Positions 45,270 through 57,963 are shown, counted from the first letter of the stretch. The stretch: DNA of 64,000 bases from Cynocephalus volans (GCF_027409185.1 NC_084462.1:21117577-21181576), one strand, 5' to 3'. Program-made: numbers and translations. Notes: generated by a model not told the origin, from the letters alone.

Positions 45270-45804
45270 TATCAATTATGTATTTGCCACAACAGTGCTG
45301 TGTAACAAACTGTCCCAAAACTCATTGGCTTAAAACAACAACCCCTTAACTCCTCACAAGTCTATGAGTCACCTGAACAGCTCCAATCTGAGCTGGGCTC
45401 GGTGTACTCACTCCTGCATCTGCAGTCAGCTGTGAGTCAGCTAGGCAGCTTTGCTAGCAGAGCTCACTCCCATGCCTGGGCCTTGGCTGGGAAAGCTGGG
45501 ATAGACTCATTTGGTCTCTCATTCTGCTCCCAAATAGCCAGATTGATTACATGATGGAGGCAGGGATCCAAGAGAACAAACAAGCAAAGGCACAGAAGAT
45601 ATCTTGAGGCTTAGGCTCAGAACTGGCACACCATCTCTTCTACCACACTCTGTTGTCAAAGCAAGTGACAAAGCCAGCCAAGATTCTAGGGGAAGGGAAA
45701 TAGGCTACACTCTTGATGAGAGAGGATGTAAAATCACATTGCACAAGGTGTTGAATCAGGACAGGTGGAGAATCAGGGCCATTTTTGCAATCAATCTACT
45801 ACAT
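45270..45804 (-). mobile_element. LTR-like repeat, antisense
   Basis: Opens with the antisense LTR-style ctgtgtaacaaactgtccca and ggcttaaaacaacaacccct and closes with aatcaatctactaca. It shares its opening with the repeat near 57290. Confidence 0.5.
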
Positions 45805-46099
45805 GCCTCCTTGGCCAAGCACTCTGATACAGATCTCAACCTCCTTAAAATAAATCCCCAGTGGCCCCAGTCCTGCTTGGACCCAGCATGGCTCTGGTTA
45901 CCCATCCCCATGTGTCCTTTAGGTGGCATGCATTTCTCTTACCTGGTGACTCATGAGTTACCTGCCTCCTCAAGAGATACTCAGTCCAGTGGGCAGCTGC
46001 GGTCTGTGCCTGCCTAGCAACCAGTCTCACTCTTCTGCTTGGAAAAGTTTCCTGTTTCTCCTTTGGGAAATTATCCCTCCTTTGCTCCCAGGCTCTGGA

Positions 46100-46506
46100 G
46101 CTGTGCTGATTGGATAAGAATAGTCTTGTGACTCTGGCTGGGTGGCTCAGGGTCAATTCAAGACTCAAGTTGAAACTGTTTGAAAAGGGAGTCTCCCTTT
46201 CCTGTGGCATTGCTGAATGTACAGAGGGTAGAAGCCTGGAGGAGGGAGCTGCCAGGATCACCACGTGGAAGGCACCTGCCTGGTTGTAAAGTCAATACAG
46301 CAGAGAAAGAGAGGAGAGAGGATCACCATATACATCTCTCTATCCCTGGATCCAACCGTGCCTGAAGTAGACATCTGGACTTGTCAGTCTTCAAGCCAAC
46401 AAATTCCCCCTCCATTGAAAAATTTTAAGCATTTATTTTAATTTCTTGGCTTAGGTTGGTTTGAATGAGTTTCTGTCGCTTGCAACCCTAAAATGGTTGA
46501 CTAATA
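46100..46506 (+). mobile_element. LTR-like repeat, sense
   Basis: The 3' part reads like a MaLR-type LTR: ctggatccaaccgtgcctga, then gtttctgtcgcttgcaaccc and the close tggttgactaatata. Confidence 0.45.
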
Positions 46507-46850
46507 TATCCATCAACAGATGCTTACGGATATTCAGTCCTTTTAACACTGAGATCTCTTCATTCATAAATGCATTAGCCGGTACTTTTCGACTGCCTAA
46601 TATGTGCCAGGCACAATGCTGGTGCAAACATCTTATGGGTAAGCCTCTCTGAGTTTGGTTTCCTAGGGTTATGTTTTACGGTGGTTCTACCCCAGTGTCA
46701 GTGTAAAGCCCCGTATGTGAGCCAATACGTACATCCTGCCCCTCCCCACTTCCTCACCAAATGAAAGGGTATGAACACAGGCACTTAAGCCCTAGGAATT
46801 TATTTATCTCTCAATAATGCTAATAAAATAACACAGCCTAATTACATACA

Positions 46851-47025
46851 CCACTTTTCCAAATAGTAATATCAGTTAATGTTTACCCAGTAGTGTGCTC
46901 AATGTTTTTACATATTTCATTTCATTTTACTTTCACAACAACCCTCTCAGGTGGGTTTTGTTATCTCCTTTTTACAAATAAAAGTCTGAAACTCAGGAAG
47001 GTTATATGACTTGCTGGATCTAAAA
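46851..47025 (+). mobile_element. MIR-type fragment
   Basis: Contains cacaacaaccctctcaggtg and aaactcaggaaggttatatg, typical of the MIR family. Confidence 0.55.
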
Positions 47026-47187
47026 CTCGAGTCTGTCTAACTGTACAATCCTCTGAGTGGAAATATCTGCTTTGTCTTGCTTCCCACAACTATTTCTTCT
47101 TTATATATCAGCATTCCAAGGACCAGATGCAGGTGACTGCAACAGAAAGCCCATACCTCTTTTCTCATCTCCTCCTGTTCCTCTCTG

Positions 47188-47575
47188 TATTAGCCTGCTA
47201 GGGCTGCCACGATAGAGTACTACAGACTGGGTAGCTTTAACAACTGAAATTTACCTTCTTACAGTTTTGATGGCTAGAAGTCCAAGACCAAATTGTGTAC
47301 TGGTTTGGTTTCTCCTGAGGTCACTCTTTGGCTTGCAGATGGCCACCTTCTTGCTCTGTCCTCATGTGGTCTTTTCTCAGTGCGTGCACATGTCTGCTGT
47401 CTCTTCTTCTAAGGACACCAGGCCTGTCGGATTAGGGCCCACCCATATGACCTCATTTAACCGTAATTATCTTTTTAAAGACCCCATCTCCAAATAACAC
47501 TCACATTCTGAAGTACTGGGGGTTAGGACTTCAACATATGGATTTGGGGGAGGGGAACAAAATTCAGCCCATAAC
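47188..47575 (-). mobile_element. MLT1-type LTR, antisense
   Basis: Starts tattagcctgctagggctgc and includes acaccaggcctgtcggatta and the closing aattcagcccataaca, the reverse of an MLT1-style LTR. Confidence 0.75.
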
Positions 47576-48374
47576 ACTCCCTTATCAGGTACCAAGGATA
47601 TAATAGTCCTAGTCCCAAGGAGTCCTCAAAGACCTCTGGATGACCTCTGGATGATTCTTCACAGAGGAAGGATTTTATCCGGTGACACCCCTCCTTCTAC
47701 AAGCTTCTATGCATTTGCTCCCAGTCTCATCCCATGGCGTTCAGGCCTTGCTCCCAAATCCTCCAATACAGAGCTAATTCTCTCTCTGTACCATATACCT
47801 GCCTCCCCAAGCTCCCAGAGTTCTTAGTCCATCAGTGTCCACAAATCACTCTCCAATGGCTCTTTGCCCTTCACCTTTAAACACTCCCCCCCCCAACCTC
47901 CCTAAGAACAGTTCTACCCCAGTGGGGTGGCTCTTGCTCTCTCGTCCTCCCATCAGAGCCATTGTCTCTACTTGCTACCTATGTGTCCTCAACATCCACT
48001 CACCTCTGGCCGCACTGCAGTCTGGCTTTCTCTCTTATCATTCCCCTAAACCTGCTATCACCCCTGACAGGAAGCCACAGGGAGAGCTTGCCGTCCTTAT
48101 CTTACCTGACCTTTAAGCAGCACTAGACGCTGTTTACCCTCCCTTGGCAAATTCACACACGTCCGGGGTTCAGCTACCAGGTGTCTACTCCTGGATAATC
48201 CTGCTAGATTATCAGCTAGGTTTGCCATTGACCCAGATGCTTCTAGCCTTTTGCATGCAGCAAGTGCTCAATAATTGCCCACAAAATCAAACCAAAATAG
48301 CATCAAAGTAAAAGAGTTTGGCAATGTGTATCTGAAGCTCTAAAACCAAGATTGCCATCTAAAAGCCTACGGAA

Positions 48375-48554
48375 GGGCTGGCCTGTGGCTCACTAGGGAG
48401 AGTGTGGTGCTGATAATACCAAAGCCACAGGTTCAGATCCCATATACGGATGGCTGGTTGGCTCACTGGCTGAACATGGTGCTGACAACATCAAGTTAAG
48501 GGTTAAGATCCCCTTACCAGTTATCTTTAAAAAAATAATAATAATAAATAAATA
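48375..48554 (+). mobile_element. Dimeric tRNA-Ile-derived SINE (CYN-like)
   Basis: Two head units (gctgataataccaaagccac and gctgacaacatcaagttaag) precede an AAT-rich tail. The flanks aaaagcctac(g/a)gaag are duplicated at 48361 and 48555. Confidence 0.93.
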
Positions 48555-49290
48555 AAAAGCCTACAGAAGCCTGACAAGTAATGCAGACATATGAAGTGGG
48601 CCCAGTATAGAAAAGCAACTAGCCTAGACCAAGGATGAAGGGTTGGGGGTGGGGGGCCACAGGGAGGGCTGGGGACTGAGGGGCCTGGAGGGTGGATGCT
48701 GTGTCTGCAGAGGGCAATCTCCACTCCTTCCCAGCTGGTGGTCTTCCACGTGGGAAGCCTGCGTTGCCTGATCTTCCAGCTTTCTTAAAGGAAGCCAGAA
48801 ATCGAGATTTTTACTTAAAATGTCCTGATATTTGAAATGTTGGCAACCAATTCAAAACTTTGAGGAAGGTTATCAATTATGAGCCAAAGAAAAATATCTG
48901 TGACTGAAATGGAGCCCAGTGTCAAGTTTTCAACTTCCAAAATAAATCTTTGGTGCCATCTGACGTATTCACACTACCCTAGAGTAGATTGGGATACCCC
49001 AGAAAAAGGGACTTGATTCTTAAGTTTTAGCAAGGGAACTGTGTTTGGGACTAGCTGGCAGTTTGGATTTCTGGATGGAAAGATACTGATTACCTTATCT
49101 TGAAGATGCCCTTTGTTTTAGGAAAGTCACCTGGAGGGGCCTTTTAGCCACACAGTGCACAGGGGTAAAACTGCAAGGTGACTATGAAACCAGATGCGAG
49201 TTCACAGACTGAGGGCTTACAGGTCTGTTCGTTGTGCAAATTAGTTACCATGTTGAGAGTGTCCTGAAAGGTAAGGAAAATATTTTCTCA

Positions 49291-49425
49291 GGGGCTGGTC
49301 TGTTAGCTCACTTGGGAGAGCATGGTGCTGATAACACCAAGGTCAAGAGTTCAGATCCCCATGCCAGCCAGCTGCCAGAGGGGAAATAAAAAATATATAT
49401 ATATATATTTTTTTAAGTAAATTTT
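49291..49425 (+). mobile_element. tRNA-Ile-derived SINE monomer (CYN-like)
   Basis: Contains gttagctcacttgggagagc, gctgataacaccaaggtcaa and ggttcagatcc-like sequence. The tail has become an AT microsatellite. Confidence 0.88.
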
Positions 49426-50079
49426 TTATCTATCTATCTATATATTTCATACATATATGTATCCTTTTTTTTTCTGGAAAGAGATTTTGACTGTTTTGTT
49501 GATGTCCCCAGCATGGAATAAACAATGATTGTATTTTCTTCAACCATGGGGCCAGGCCACACATTGTGGGGTTAGGGTTGAGGATTCCACAGGAAGCAAT
49601 GGATGCCCCCACTGTTGAGCATCCAGGGGCAGGAAGGACCTGCATGGTGTGGAAGTATGGTGTGGAAGGGGAGAATCCTCTGGGATGGAGCTGGGAACTC
49701 GCGCACTAGCAGGAGGCAGGTTAGGCTCTGCAGCTGGTTGAGTCATCAACCTGGAGGTAGTGCTGTCCCCCATGGAGCATCGGGCAGACTTCCCCATGTG
49801 GCCTTAGTTGCATTTACAGGACTTGTACCTGATAGGGGGACATTGGTTCAGGGAATGGAAAGAGCTTAGACAAAAAAAGGAAAAGTGGCAGTTCAGAGCA
49901 TGGAGGATGAGCTGAGGTGTCAGGACAGATTTGTAGCACACGACCACATCCATCAGGGATTCCCCCAGAAACTCCTTGAGTAGGAGAACCCCAGGAGAAA
50001 GACCACACTTTCTGCCAATTTGAGCCAGAGTGATTAGAATCTTAGAGTCTTAGAATCATTGTGATTTGAGCACTATAAA

Positions 50080-50380
50080 AAGCATGATGTTTTTGTACAC
50101 CCCAATCTGGTGAAATGGGCCATATCAGTTACTAGGAAATTCACCCCACAGAAATAGAATTGCACATGCACATTGGAGCACATGACTGTTCATCATGGAG
50201 TCAATCAGAAGCAACCAGAATGTCCAAAAATAGGGCATTGATGAAATAAAGTATGTGACAGTCACGTGTTGGAATATAATGCAGTGGTTAAAATGTTGAG
50301 GAAATGCAAAGGGCATGGCAGAATGCTCACGATATAATAAGTGAAAAATAAAAATACAAAATTGGATGTAACAGGCTGAC
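50080..50380 (+). mobile_element. L1 3'-region fragment, sense
   Basis: Phrases such as gcaaccagaatgtccaaaaa and ggaatataatgcagtggtta are typical of sense L1 3' regions. Confidence 0.5.
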
Positions 50381-51101
50381 TTCGGCAACATGAAACTTTT
50401 TGAACCCTCGATGAGGAAAAGACTAAAAGGGAACAAGATAACCAAGGTAACTGAACTTGGACTGGAGTGTCGACGTCCACATGTGATGTCACTCGAAACT
50501 GAATAACATCGACACTGGGGAATGTACTGATGTTAAACTTCTATGTGATCATCTTTCTGGAAGATGAGTTTTCTCCTGATGGAAATGTAAAGTCATACTT
50601 TCAGTCATCCTGGAAAAAGGTGAGACTTGGGGTCTGAAGTGGAGAATCAAGAGTGTGAGCTTTGGACTGGACTGAAGGTAACCATTCTTTCTGGCCTGAA
50701 TTCTGCGGCTTAATGGTGCCTGGAATGTTTTCAATGGAACAAGTGAGCGTGCCCGGCCACGTGGAGTGTGGACAGCTCTAGGGTTGTGTGCCCAGGCCCC
50801 ACTCATTGCCCTCCTCCCCAAAAACCCAGCAGACCCTCAGCAGCCATTTTCTACAGTGTGCCCTTGCCTGACCAGCTAGTTAACTGGACTTTGAGTGGGC
50901 CCCTGACCTAAGCTGGGCCAATCAGAATCCCTTCTCAGAAAATTTTAAATGAATACCTAGAGATTCCAGCCTCACTGTGGCTGCTCTCTGGAACCAAAGA
51001 GATGTAACCTTGCTAGGCGGGCCAGAGAAGCAGAGAAAACCAGTCTCCAGAGTCAGAGGGAAGAATGAGGTAAAGGCCATTTTATCCATCTTGCCATTTC
51101 T

Positions 51102-51276
51102 CTTTTTTTTTTTTTTTTTTTAAAAGATGACCGGTAAGGGGATCTTAACCCTTAACTTGGTGTTGTCAGCACCACGCTCAGCCAGTGAGCGAACCGGCCA
51201 TCCGTATATGGGATCCGAACCCGGGGCTTTGGTGTTATCAGCACCGCACTCTCCCGAGTGAGCCACGGGCCGGCCC
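51102..51276 (-). mobile_element. Dimeric tRNA-Ile-derived SINE (CYN-like), antisense
   Basis: A T-run is followed by agatgaccggtaaggggatc and two complemented head units ending gccacgggccggcc. It is flanked by ccatcttgccatttct on both sides (51086-51101 and 51277-51292). Confidence 0.93.
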
Positions 51277-51292
51277 CCATCTTGCCATTTCT

Positions 51293-51352
51293 TTTTTTTT
51301 TTATTTTTTATTTTTATTTTTTTATTTTTATTTTTTCCATCTTGCCATTTCT
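51293..51352 (-). repeat. Second T-rich insert with a third copy of the same flank
   Basis: T-rich DNA at 51293-51336 is followed by a third ccatcttgccatttct (51337-51352). This suggests a second, nearly tail-only insertion at the same target. Confidence 0.7.
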
Positions 51353-53337
51353 AAGTGTCTTCTATCAACCATTAAATCTACTTCATGAGAAAATTAAACT
51401 CAGGTGGTCTCTTTAAGCAATCATAAATTTAATGCTAACTGGTGAAGAACTCTGCAGAATGTTGTACTCTTCAAATAAGTTCATATTATTCCAGAAGTGT
51501 GTGTGTATATACAGTCATTCATAATCCTTCTGAAGATAACATATACTAAGATATATAGTATGCAGAACTAATCTCAGATACAACCTCACACATATTCAGA
51601 GATTTACATTTTAGCAGCAAACCGACATGCAAAATGAAATGAGAAGAGAAAAATAGTAAAATTTTATATCACTACATTACATAGCAAATTGAAATATATG
51701 CAGAAGGTTTTGATGATATTTACTTAAGACTAAAACTTTATCTCATAAACTTCTGAGAAACAGCAAAAGGAAATTACAAAGGAATTATCTCCTACATATG
51801 ACTATGTCAATATCAGCCCACATGTAATTTTTACCAAAAAAGTAGCTCACAAAGCCTACTGTACACCACAAAAGATATACACATACTCTGCCCAAAATGG
51901 AGGGAGAAATGAAAGAAGACAACTTTTTCAAAGTGTTTGCTATTTTCAGTGTTTAACTTTGTATTGCCCTGATAGAAGGTCAACTTTACACATCTAAGAA
52001 TGAGAAGTAATCACGTGCTGTGAATCTTTTTCATTTATAAGAAAAAAAAAAAGGGAAATGAATGACAAGACCTGTCACAATGCTGAAATATAGAAGTGTA
52101 CACTCTTTGTAAATATTCATACAAGTTGGCAACATCTTACCATGCAGACAGATATATTTTGCAATGTTCTGCCTACCAGTGAGTGGCCAAAAATATAAAG
52201 AGTGGTGTCATATTTTTTACACTTACCAGTTGGTAGATGTATTTGAAATACACAATACTTGCAGAAAACATATTACCTCTGAAGGTCCCCAAAATAAATG
52301 AGATTTGTACCTGTATAAAGAGTATAGAGTCATTTCTCATTTGCTCAAGAAATTCATCCCCAAACCTTGAATAGCCTTTCCTTGTACTGAGTACCAACTG
52401 ATATTTCTGAAAAATGCTGTGTAAATGGACACTAATAATGTTGATTCAGGAACTGGATTTCTATATTCATAAAGGAGTACTGGTATGGAAGACGTTTCTT
52501 ATTTTGTCAGTTTATTTTCCTGCATAGTGGAAAACTCCGCCCTGGGGAACGATCAGGCCCTTTGGCCCCTGGAAGCAGAGCTTCCTCCACATGAAAGGTT
52601 GCTATGGAGTTCTTGTGTTTTTCTGGGGCTTCCAAAGTTTCCACCACTGTATACTTCTTATCTTCGTGGCATTCTGAATTATCTTTCCATCGTGCTTCTC
52701 ACACCTTCCTTCTGAGATCATTTTCATTCTTCCTCAATTACATTTTTTACTTTAGGATTTTCTGTAGTGAGAATCTGGTAGTGAATTTTTTTAATTTTTA
52801 TATCTGAAAGTGACTTTTTATCACCCGTGTTCTTGAAAGATAGTTTTACTGGGAATACACTTTTAGGTTAGCAGTTATATTTTCTCACCTACTTGAAGGT
52901 ATTATTCTACTGGTTTCTGACTACCATTTTTGGTCTTGAGAAGTCAGCTGTCAATCTAACCGTTCTGTTGCAAAAGGTAGGTGTATTTGTTTCCTAGGGA
53001 TGCTGTAACAAATTACCATAAATTGGGTGGCTTCAAACAACAGAAATGTATTCCTTCAGAGTTCTGGACGAGCATTACAAAATTGAGGTGTCTGCAGGGT
53101 TGATCCCTTCTGGAGGCTCTGAGGGAGAATCTGTTCCAGGCCTCTCTCCCTGCATCTGGTGGTCGCTGGCAATCCTTGGCATTCCTTGGCTTGTAGATGC
53201 GTCACTCCAGTCTCTGCCACCGTCATGACAGGATGTTCTACCTGTGCATGTGCGTGTCTACATGTCTGTTTCCCCTTTTTTATAAGGAAATTAGTCATTG
53301 GATTAGGGCTCACCCTAATCCAGACTGATTTCATTTT

Positions 53338-53916
53338 TTTTTCTTTTTATTTTTATTGAATCATAATTGATTATACATATTTTGGGGATTCAATGTTGAC
53401 ATATATTGATCAAATCAATATTACTAGTATGTATATTGTTACAAATTGTACTTATTTCTTATGCCCCTTATCCAATCTCTCCCTATCCCCCCTTCTCCCC
53501 CCTCAACACTGATAACCCTAGATTTCTTCTCTCCCTCTGAAAAGTAATGGTTACTCTGTTGATTTGTTGCCTAGATGATCTGTCCAATGCTGAGATGTGT
53601 GTTCAGGTCCCCCAATATTATCATAGAGCAGATGCTTCTTCTGTCACTCTGGAATGGGCTTTGTGGAGAGAGACATCCTCTTCTTTTCTTTGGTCTCTGT
53701 TGGTGACTCTTCTTGTGTCAACTCACTCCAGTGGCTGGTGGACCATCTGTGTGGTGGTTGAGGTGTCTAGCCACTTTCACAGCAGCCGTGGTTACTGTGG
53801 TGGCTGTGGTGGGCCACCCACATGGAGGTGATGTTTCTGGCATGCTCCTTGGTGCTGGTGGTGTGCCTGGCTGTGGGCATGGGTGTCTCGTCCAGCGGGC
53901 CCCGAGGCCCTCAGCG
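53338..53916 (-). mobile_element. L1 3' end, antisense, inserted in the LTR
   Basis: Starts with T-rich DNA and ttttattgaatcataattga, then a C/T-rich tract that is the reverse of an L1 3'-UTR polypurine run. The flanks tgatttcatttt (53326-53337 and 53917-53928) are an exact duplication. Confidence 0.75.
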
Positions 53917-53981
53917 TGATTTCATTTTAACTTGACTAATTTTATATGCAAAGACCCTATTTCTAAATAAGGTCACATTCT

Positions 53982-54733
53982 TCTTTTTTTAAATTTATTT
54001 TTTATTAGCATATTCATTGTTACAAACTGTACTTATTACATATGCCCCTTATCCCATCTCTCCCTTTCCTCCTCCCTTCTCCCCTCCTCCTTCCCTCCTC
54101 CCTTTTCCTACCCTCTTCCCCTCCCCTTCCCCCTCTAATAACCATAGATTCTTTTTTTTTTTTCAACTGAAGGTATTATCATTTCAATCAGAGAGGACAA
54201 TGTGGCTGGTAAAACAGAGCAATAAAATATGCCCATTAAAAACAAATAAAACACAGTAGCCTCAGAAAGAACAAAATCCTTGTTACTTCAATGGTCTAGG
54301 CTACAAAAGGAGCCATGACACAGCAACTGAAAGAGAAACAGTCTTAGCCAGTATTTCCTTGGTGCCAGGATAACAAGGGTGTTGTGACTGGAAGTCACTG
54401 GATCAGTTCTGAAACAGGCATACAACAGTCAGACCATAACAAACAGTTCCATTTACTGAGCACTTCCTATGAGCCAGGCACTTCTCTGAGAGTTTTGGGG
54501 GGATTTTTGTTTGTTTCTTTTGGGGTTTTTTTATTGAAACATAATTGCTTGTACATATCCATGAGGAACAGCACTGAATATCCATACCCGTGTGCAACAT
54601 GTGATGCTCAAATCAGGATAATTAGTATATTCAACATTATACAATGTAATAGTTTTTGTGGCCCTTTACCAATTTCTCGCTAAGCCTCCTTTTCCTTTCC
54701 CATTTCTGGTGGCCTCAGTTCTGTTTTCTCTTC
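53982..54733 (-). mobile_element. Composite insertion bounded by a 17-bp duplication
   Basis: aaataaggtcacattct occurs at 53965-53981 and 54734-54750. Between them lie an antisense L1 3' end with a long C/T tract (53986-54150), an internal T-run (54151-54163), non-L1 sequence, a MIR-like piece (54450-54490) and another antisense L1 3' end (54530-54733). Confidence 0.65.
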
Positions 54734-57449
54734 AAATAAGGTCACATTCTGAGGTTCCTAGTGAACATGATTTTGGGGAGACATTATCCAACCCAGTGCA
54801 GTATGTTACCTGTATTTTCTCTGTGATTGACTTCAAAGTCTTCTTTTTGCTCTTGGCATTCTACAGTGTTTATAATAGATTTTTTTTTTTTTTTTTAATC
54901 ACAACTGGGATTCTTGAGTATGAAAACTGGGGTTTTTCATCAGTTCTAGAAAATTCCCTGCCATTATCGTTTTGAATATTGCTTCTCTCCCATTCTCTCC
55001 ATTTTCTTCTTTCTGAAACTCCAATTAGACATTTTTGTTTCTTTCTTAGTATATTCTCTGTATCTCTTAATCCTCTCTTTTAAATCCCTTTTCATCTTTT
55101 CCATCTCTGCCTCATGGTGCTATTCTGTTTAATTTACTCATATTTAACTTCGAGTTCACTAATTCTCCAATTAGCTGCATTTAATCTCTGTTCAACTCAC
55201 CATTAAGTTTCTAATATTAATTATTATGGTTTTCATTTACAGAAGTTCCATTTGGTTCTTTCTCAGTATGCCTGATCATTTTTAATAGTCTCTTGCTCCT
55301 CATTCTTATTTTATTTCCTCCTTTTGCTTATTTAAACACATTAAACACCCATATTCTTTGTGTGATAATTCCAATAACTGAAGGTTTTGCAGGTCCAATA
55401 CTGCAGCTTCTCATTTCTGCTGTTTCTCTCTCATGGTGGCTTTTTCCTTGTGTTCTTTATAATATTTTATTGGGAAATCTTATCCTTGGAAACTTAACTG
55501 TAATAATCTTTGAAATTAAATTCTGTGTTAAAAGTGCATTTCTTGTGGGTTTTTTGGGGGGCAACACAGGTACTATGAATTCCAGCCTTAAAATCATGTG
55601 GGGTTGTGTTAAGAATTCTCAGGGAATATTTTGTCTTTTTGTCTGCTCCATCCAGATCCAAGGCCAAGATAAGCCATTCTCCGTCTGTGTGGTTTTCCCC
55701 CTAATTTACTTTCTGACAGTGTCATCTATTGAGGATACCACTTTATATGGAGATCTTCAACACTATCCCTCTCTCATCTTGCACAGACCTTTTCTCCTCT
55801 GTTCATCTAAACCACAAGCCATCAACAGAAGCTCCCAGGGATGACTCTGGATCCAGGACTTCTTTTCTTCTACAGATTCCTCCCCTCTTGTCATTCCTGG
55901 TTTTGGAGAATACCTTACGTTTCTGCCATCTCAGCCATATTACACAGGTCTCTCCCTACATGCTGACCTTGCCAGCAAAGCAGCCAGATTTTTCATGAGA
56001 CAACTCAGAGCTCCTGAAAGCACATTTCCAAAGAGAGAGGAAGCAGAAACTCCCAGCTGTCTTAAAGGTTAGGCCTCAAACTAGCACATCACTTCTGCTG
56101 CCTTCTATGGGTTCAGATGAGTCATGGGTCCAGCCTGGATTCAGGGTAGTAGAGGGTTATACATGGTCATGCACACCAGGAGGCATGGTTCCTCGGGGAT
56201 ACCACACATGGTCACCCTCCCCATTACCCTGCCAGCACTGAGGTTCTGGCCAGCCCTCTACTCCATCGGCTGAAACCGCCCCACCATAGGTGCTAGCCAA
56301 AGGCTATTCCCTCTCACTGGCTGAGCTGGGGGTCGGGCACAGCTTTCAGAGGTCCATAAGTTTCAGCCAACTGATACATCATACGCAGTAATGCATTCTC
56401 TTCCACTGGTACACCCTCCCAGTGCACCATCTGTGAAAGTTTTCATAATTGGACCTTCATCTACTGCGAGAGGCTGTCTGTACCCCAAGCGTCAATGGGC
56501 TCTTTATTGTCAGCTGGATTCAGCTCCAAAACCCCATCGAATCACCTGCTTTCTTGGACCTCTCCCTGTACCAACTGTCATGGGATGGCTTATTCAGAAG
56601 CAGTCACCACCAAGAGAGTTTGGGATATGAGATGTTTATTAGGGATCTACCCCTGGGGAAGGAAGAGGAGGAGGTGGGATAGGGGAGTTGGAGAAATCAA
56701 ACAGTAATGCAGGCCCAGCAAAGCCTCGGCCACCTGCTGGAGAGGCTAGCCTAAGTGTAGTCCACTCAAATGTCCCTATTCAAAGTGAAATGGCCCAGCC
56801 TTGACACCCCACCTCATTCAGTCACCAGAAGTGGATATGGGCTGTCCTATGACAGGTGTGACTTTGGGTGAAGCAGCTCTCTGCAGCCAAGGCCAGCCCT
56901 GAAGATGCCGACCACCGGATTCTTGAAAGGGGATCCACACATCTCTGTGTCTCTGTGTGTGGCCAGTAGAGAAGGGACAGGTGTGAAATGTAGACAGGCA
57001 GAAACCAGTCTGTAAAAACTCCTTCCAACCAGTAAAATCATAAAATAGTAAGTGGAGGATTGGGTTCTCAGCGATGCTCTGTCAAAATGGAAATTCTCTC
57101 CTACATGACTAGACTCAATAATCCAGTGTGTACAACTATGGACACATGATCCGTTTTTCTTTTTATGGGAGTCTAGTGAAATAGAATGATCACAATTCCT
57201 CTGTACCTCTGTGTGACATACAAACTCTGGTAGAATTCAAACATTCTGTTTGTCTTTGGATACAGTTGCATGTTTTATGCATCGCCCTGTATTGGTTATC
57301 TATGGCTGGGTAACAAATTACCCCAGAAGTTAGCACCTTAAAACAACAAAGTTTTATGATCTTGCAGTTTCTGAAGGGCAGGAATTTGGAGCAACTTAGC
57401 TGGGTGCCTCTGGCTCAGGAAATCTCATGAAGTTGGGTCAATTAAAATC

Positions 57450-57963
57450 TTGAAAATATTAAATTTCCCCCAGTGTCAAAAAAGAGACCCACACACACTC
57501 CTTTTCTTTCAGCATTTCCTTTAGAAAAATTATAATCATAAATCTTTTCTCTGTCTCTTTCAGATACATGTAAATATTTTAAAAGCTAAACAAGCTTTTT
57601 GCCAGTTTTGCACCCCAGGAATGCCTTTCTTGAGAGCCTGGAGCCACCTCGTTGAAATGTGAACGCCGAGGATGAAGATCCTGCCCTGTCTCCTTATCTC
57701 TGTGGGAATTTAGCCTAGGTGCCTGGTTCCAAATTGTAACTTCCCGCTTATCAAAAAGATACAAAAAAGACAATTCACATGTATGTAATAGATGGTATCT
57801 GCCTAGCTATATAAAAGTGTGAGGCTTCTCTTTGTCTTTGAAATCTCTCTAGTGGATTGCCTGTTTTGATTTGCCCAGTAATACAACTTTCATTCTTTTC
57901 TGCATTTTGAGCAGGGGTTTCACTGGGTTGGCAGATTTTATTTTTAATTCTATTTCCCCAACA
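57450..57963 (+). mobile_element. Unclassified ERV-like LTR
   Basis: About 0.5 kb inserted into the previous repeat. It shows a TATA-like box (ctatataaaagtg near 57808-57820) followed by a pyrimidine-rich R-like stretch and an end ttccccaaca. Exact borders and target duplication are not clear. Confidence 0.4.

Larger units (their letters stand above)
52984..54805 (-). mobile_element. MLT1-type LTR, antisense, split twice
   Basis: Parts at 52984-53337, 53929-53981 and 54751-54805 read continuously as one reversed LTR (tttcctagggatgctgtaac to acattatccaacccagtgca). Two later insertions separate them. Confidence 0.8.
52700..55600 (-). mobile_element. Old L1 remnant, antisense, split by nested insertions
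   Basis: L1-like antisense sequence lies at about 52700-52983 and resumes at about 54806-55600 (ttctagaaaattccctgcca, ctgaaactccaattagacat). It is interrupted by the LTR at 52984-54805. Confidence 0.55.

Noticed and set aside
45270-45804. Possible gene in the intergenic region after GRID2IP
   Set aside because: Open frames here lie in LTR-like repeats and carry no recognisable domain.
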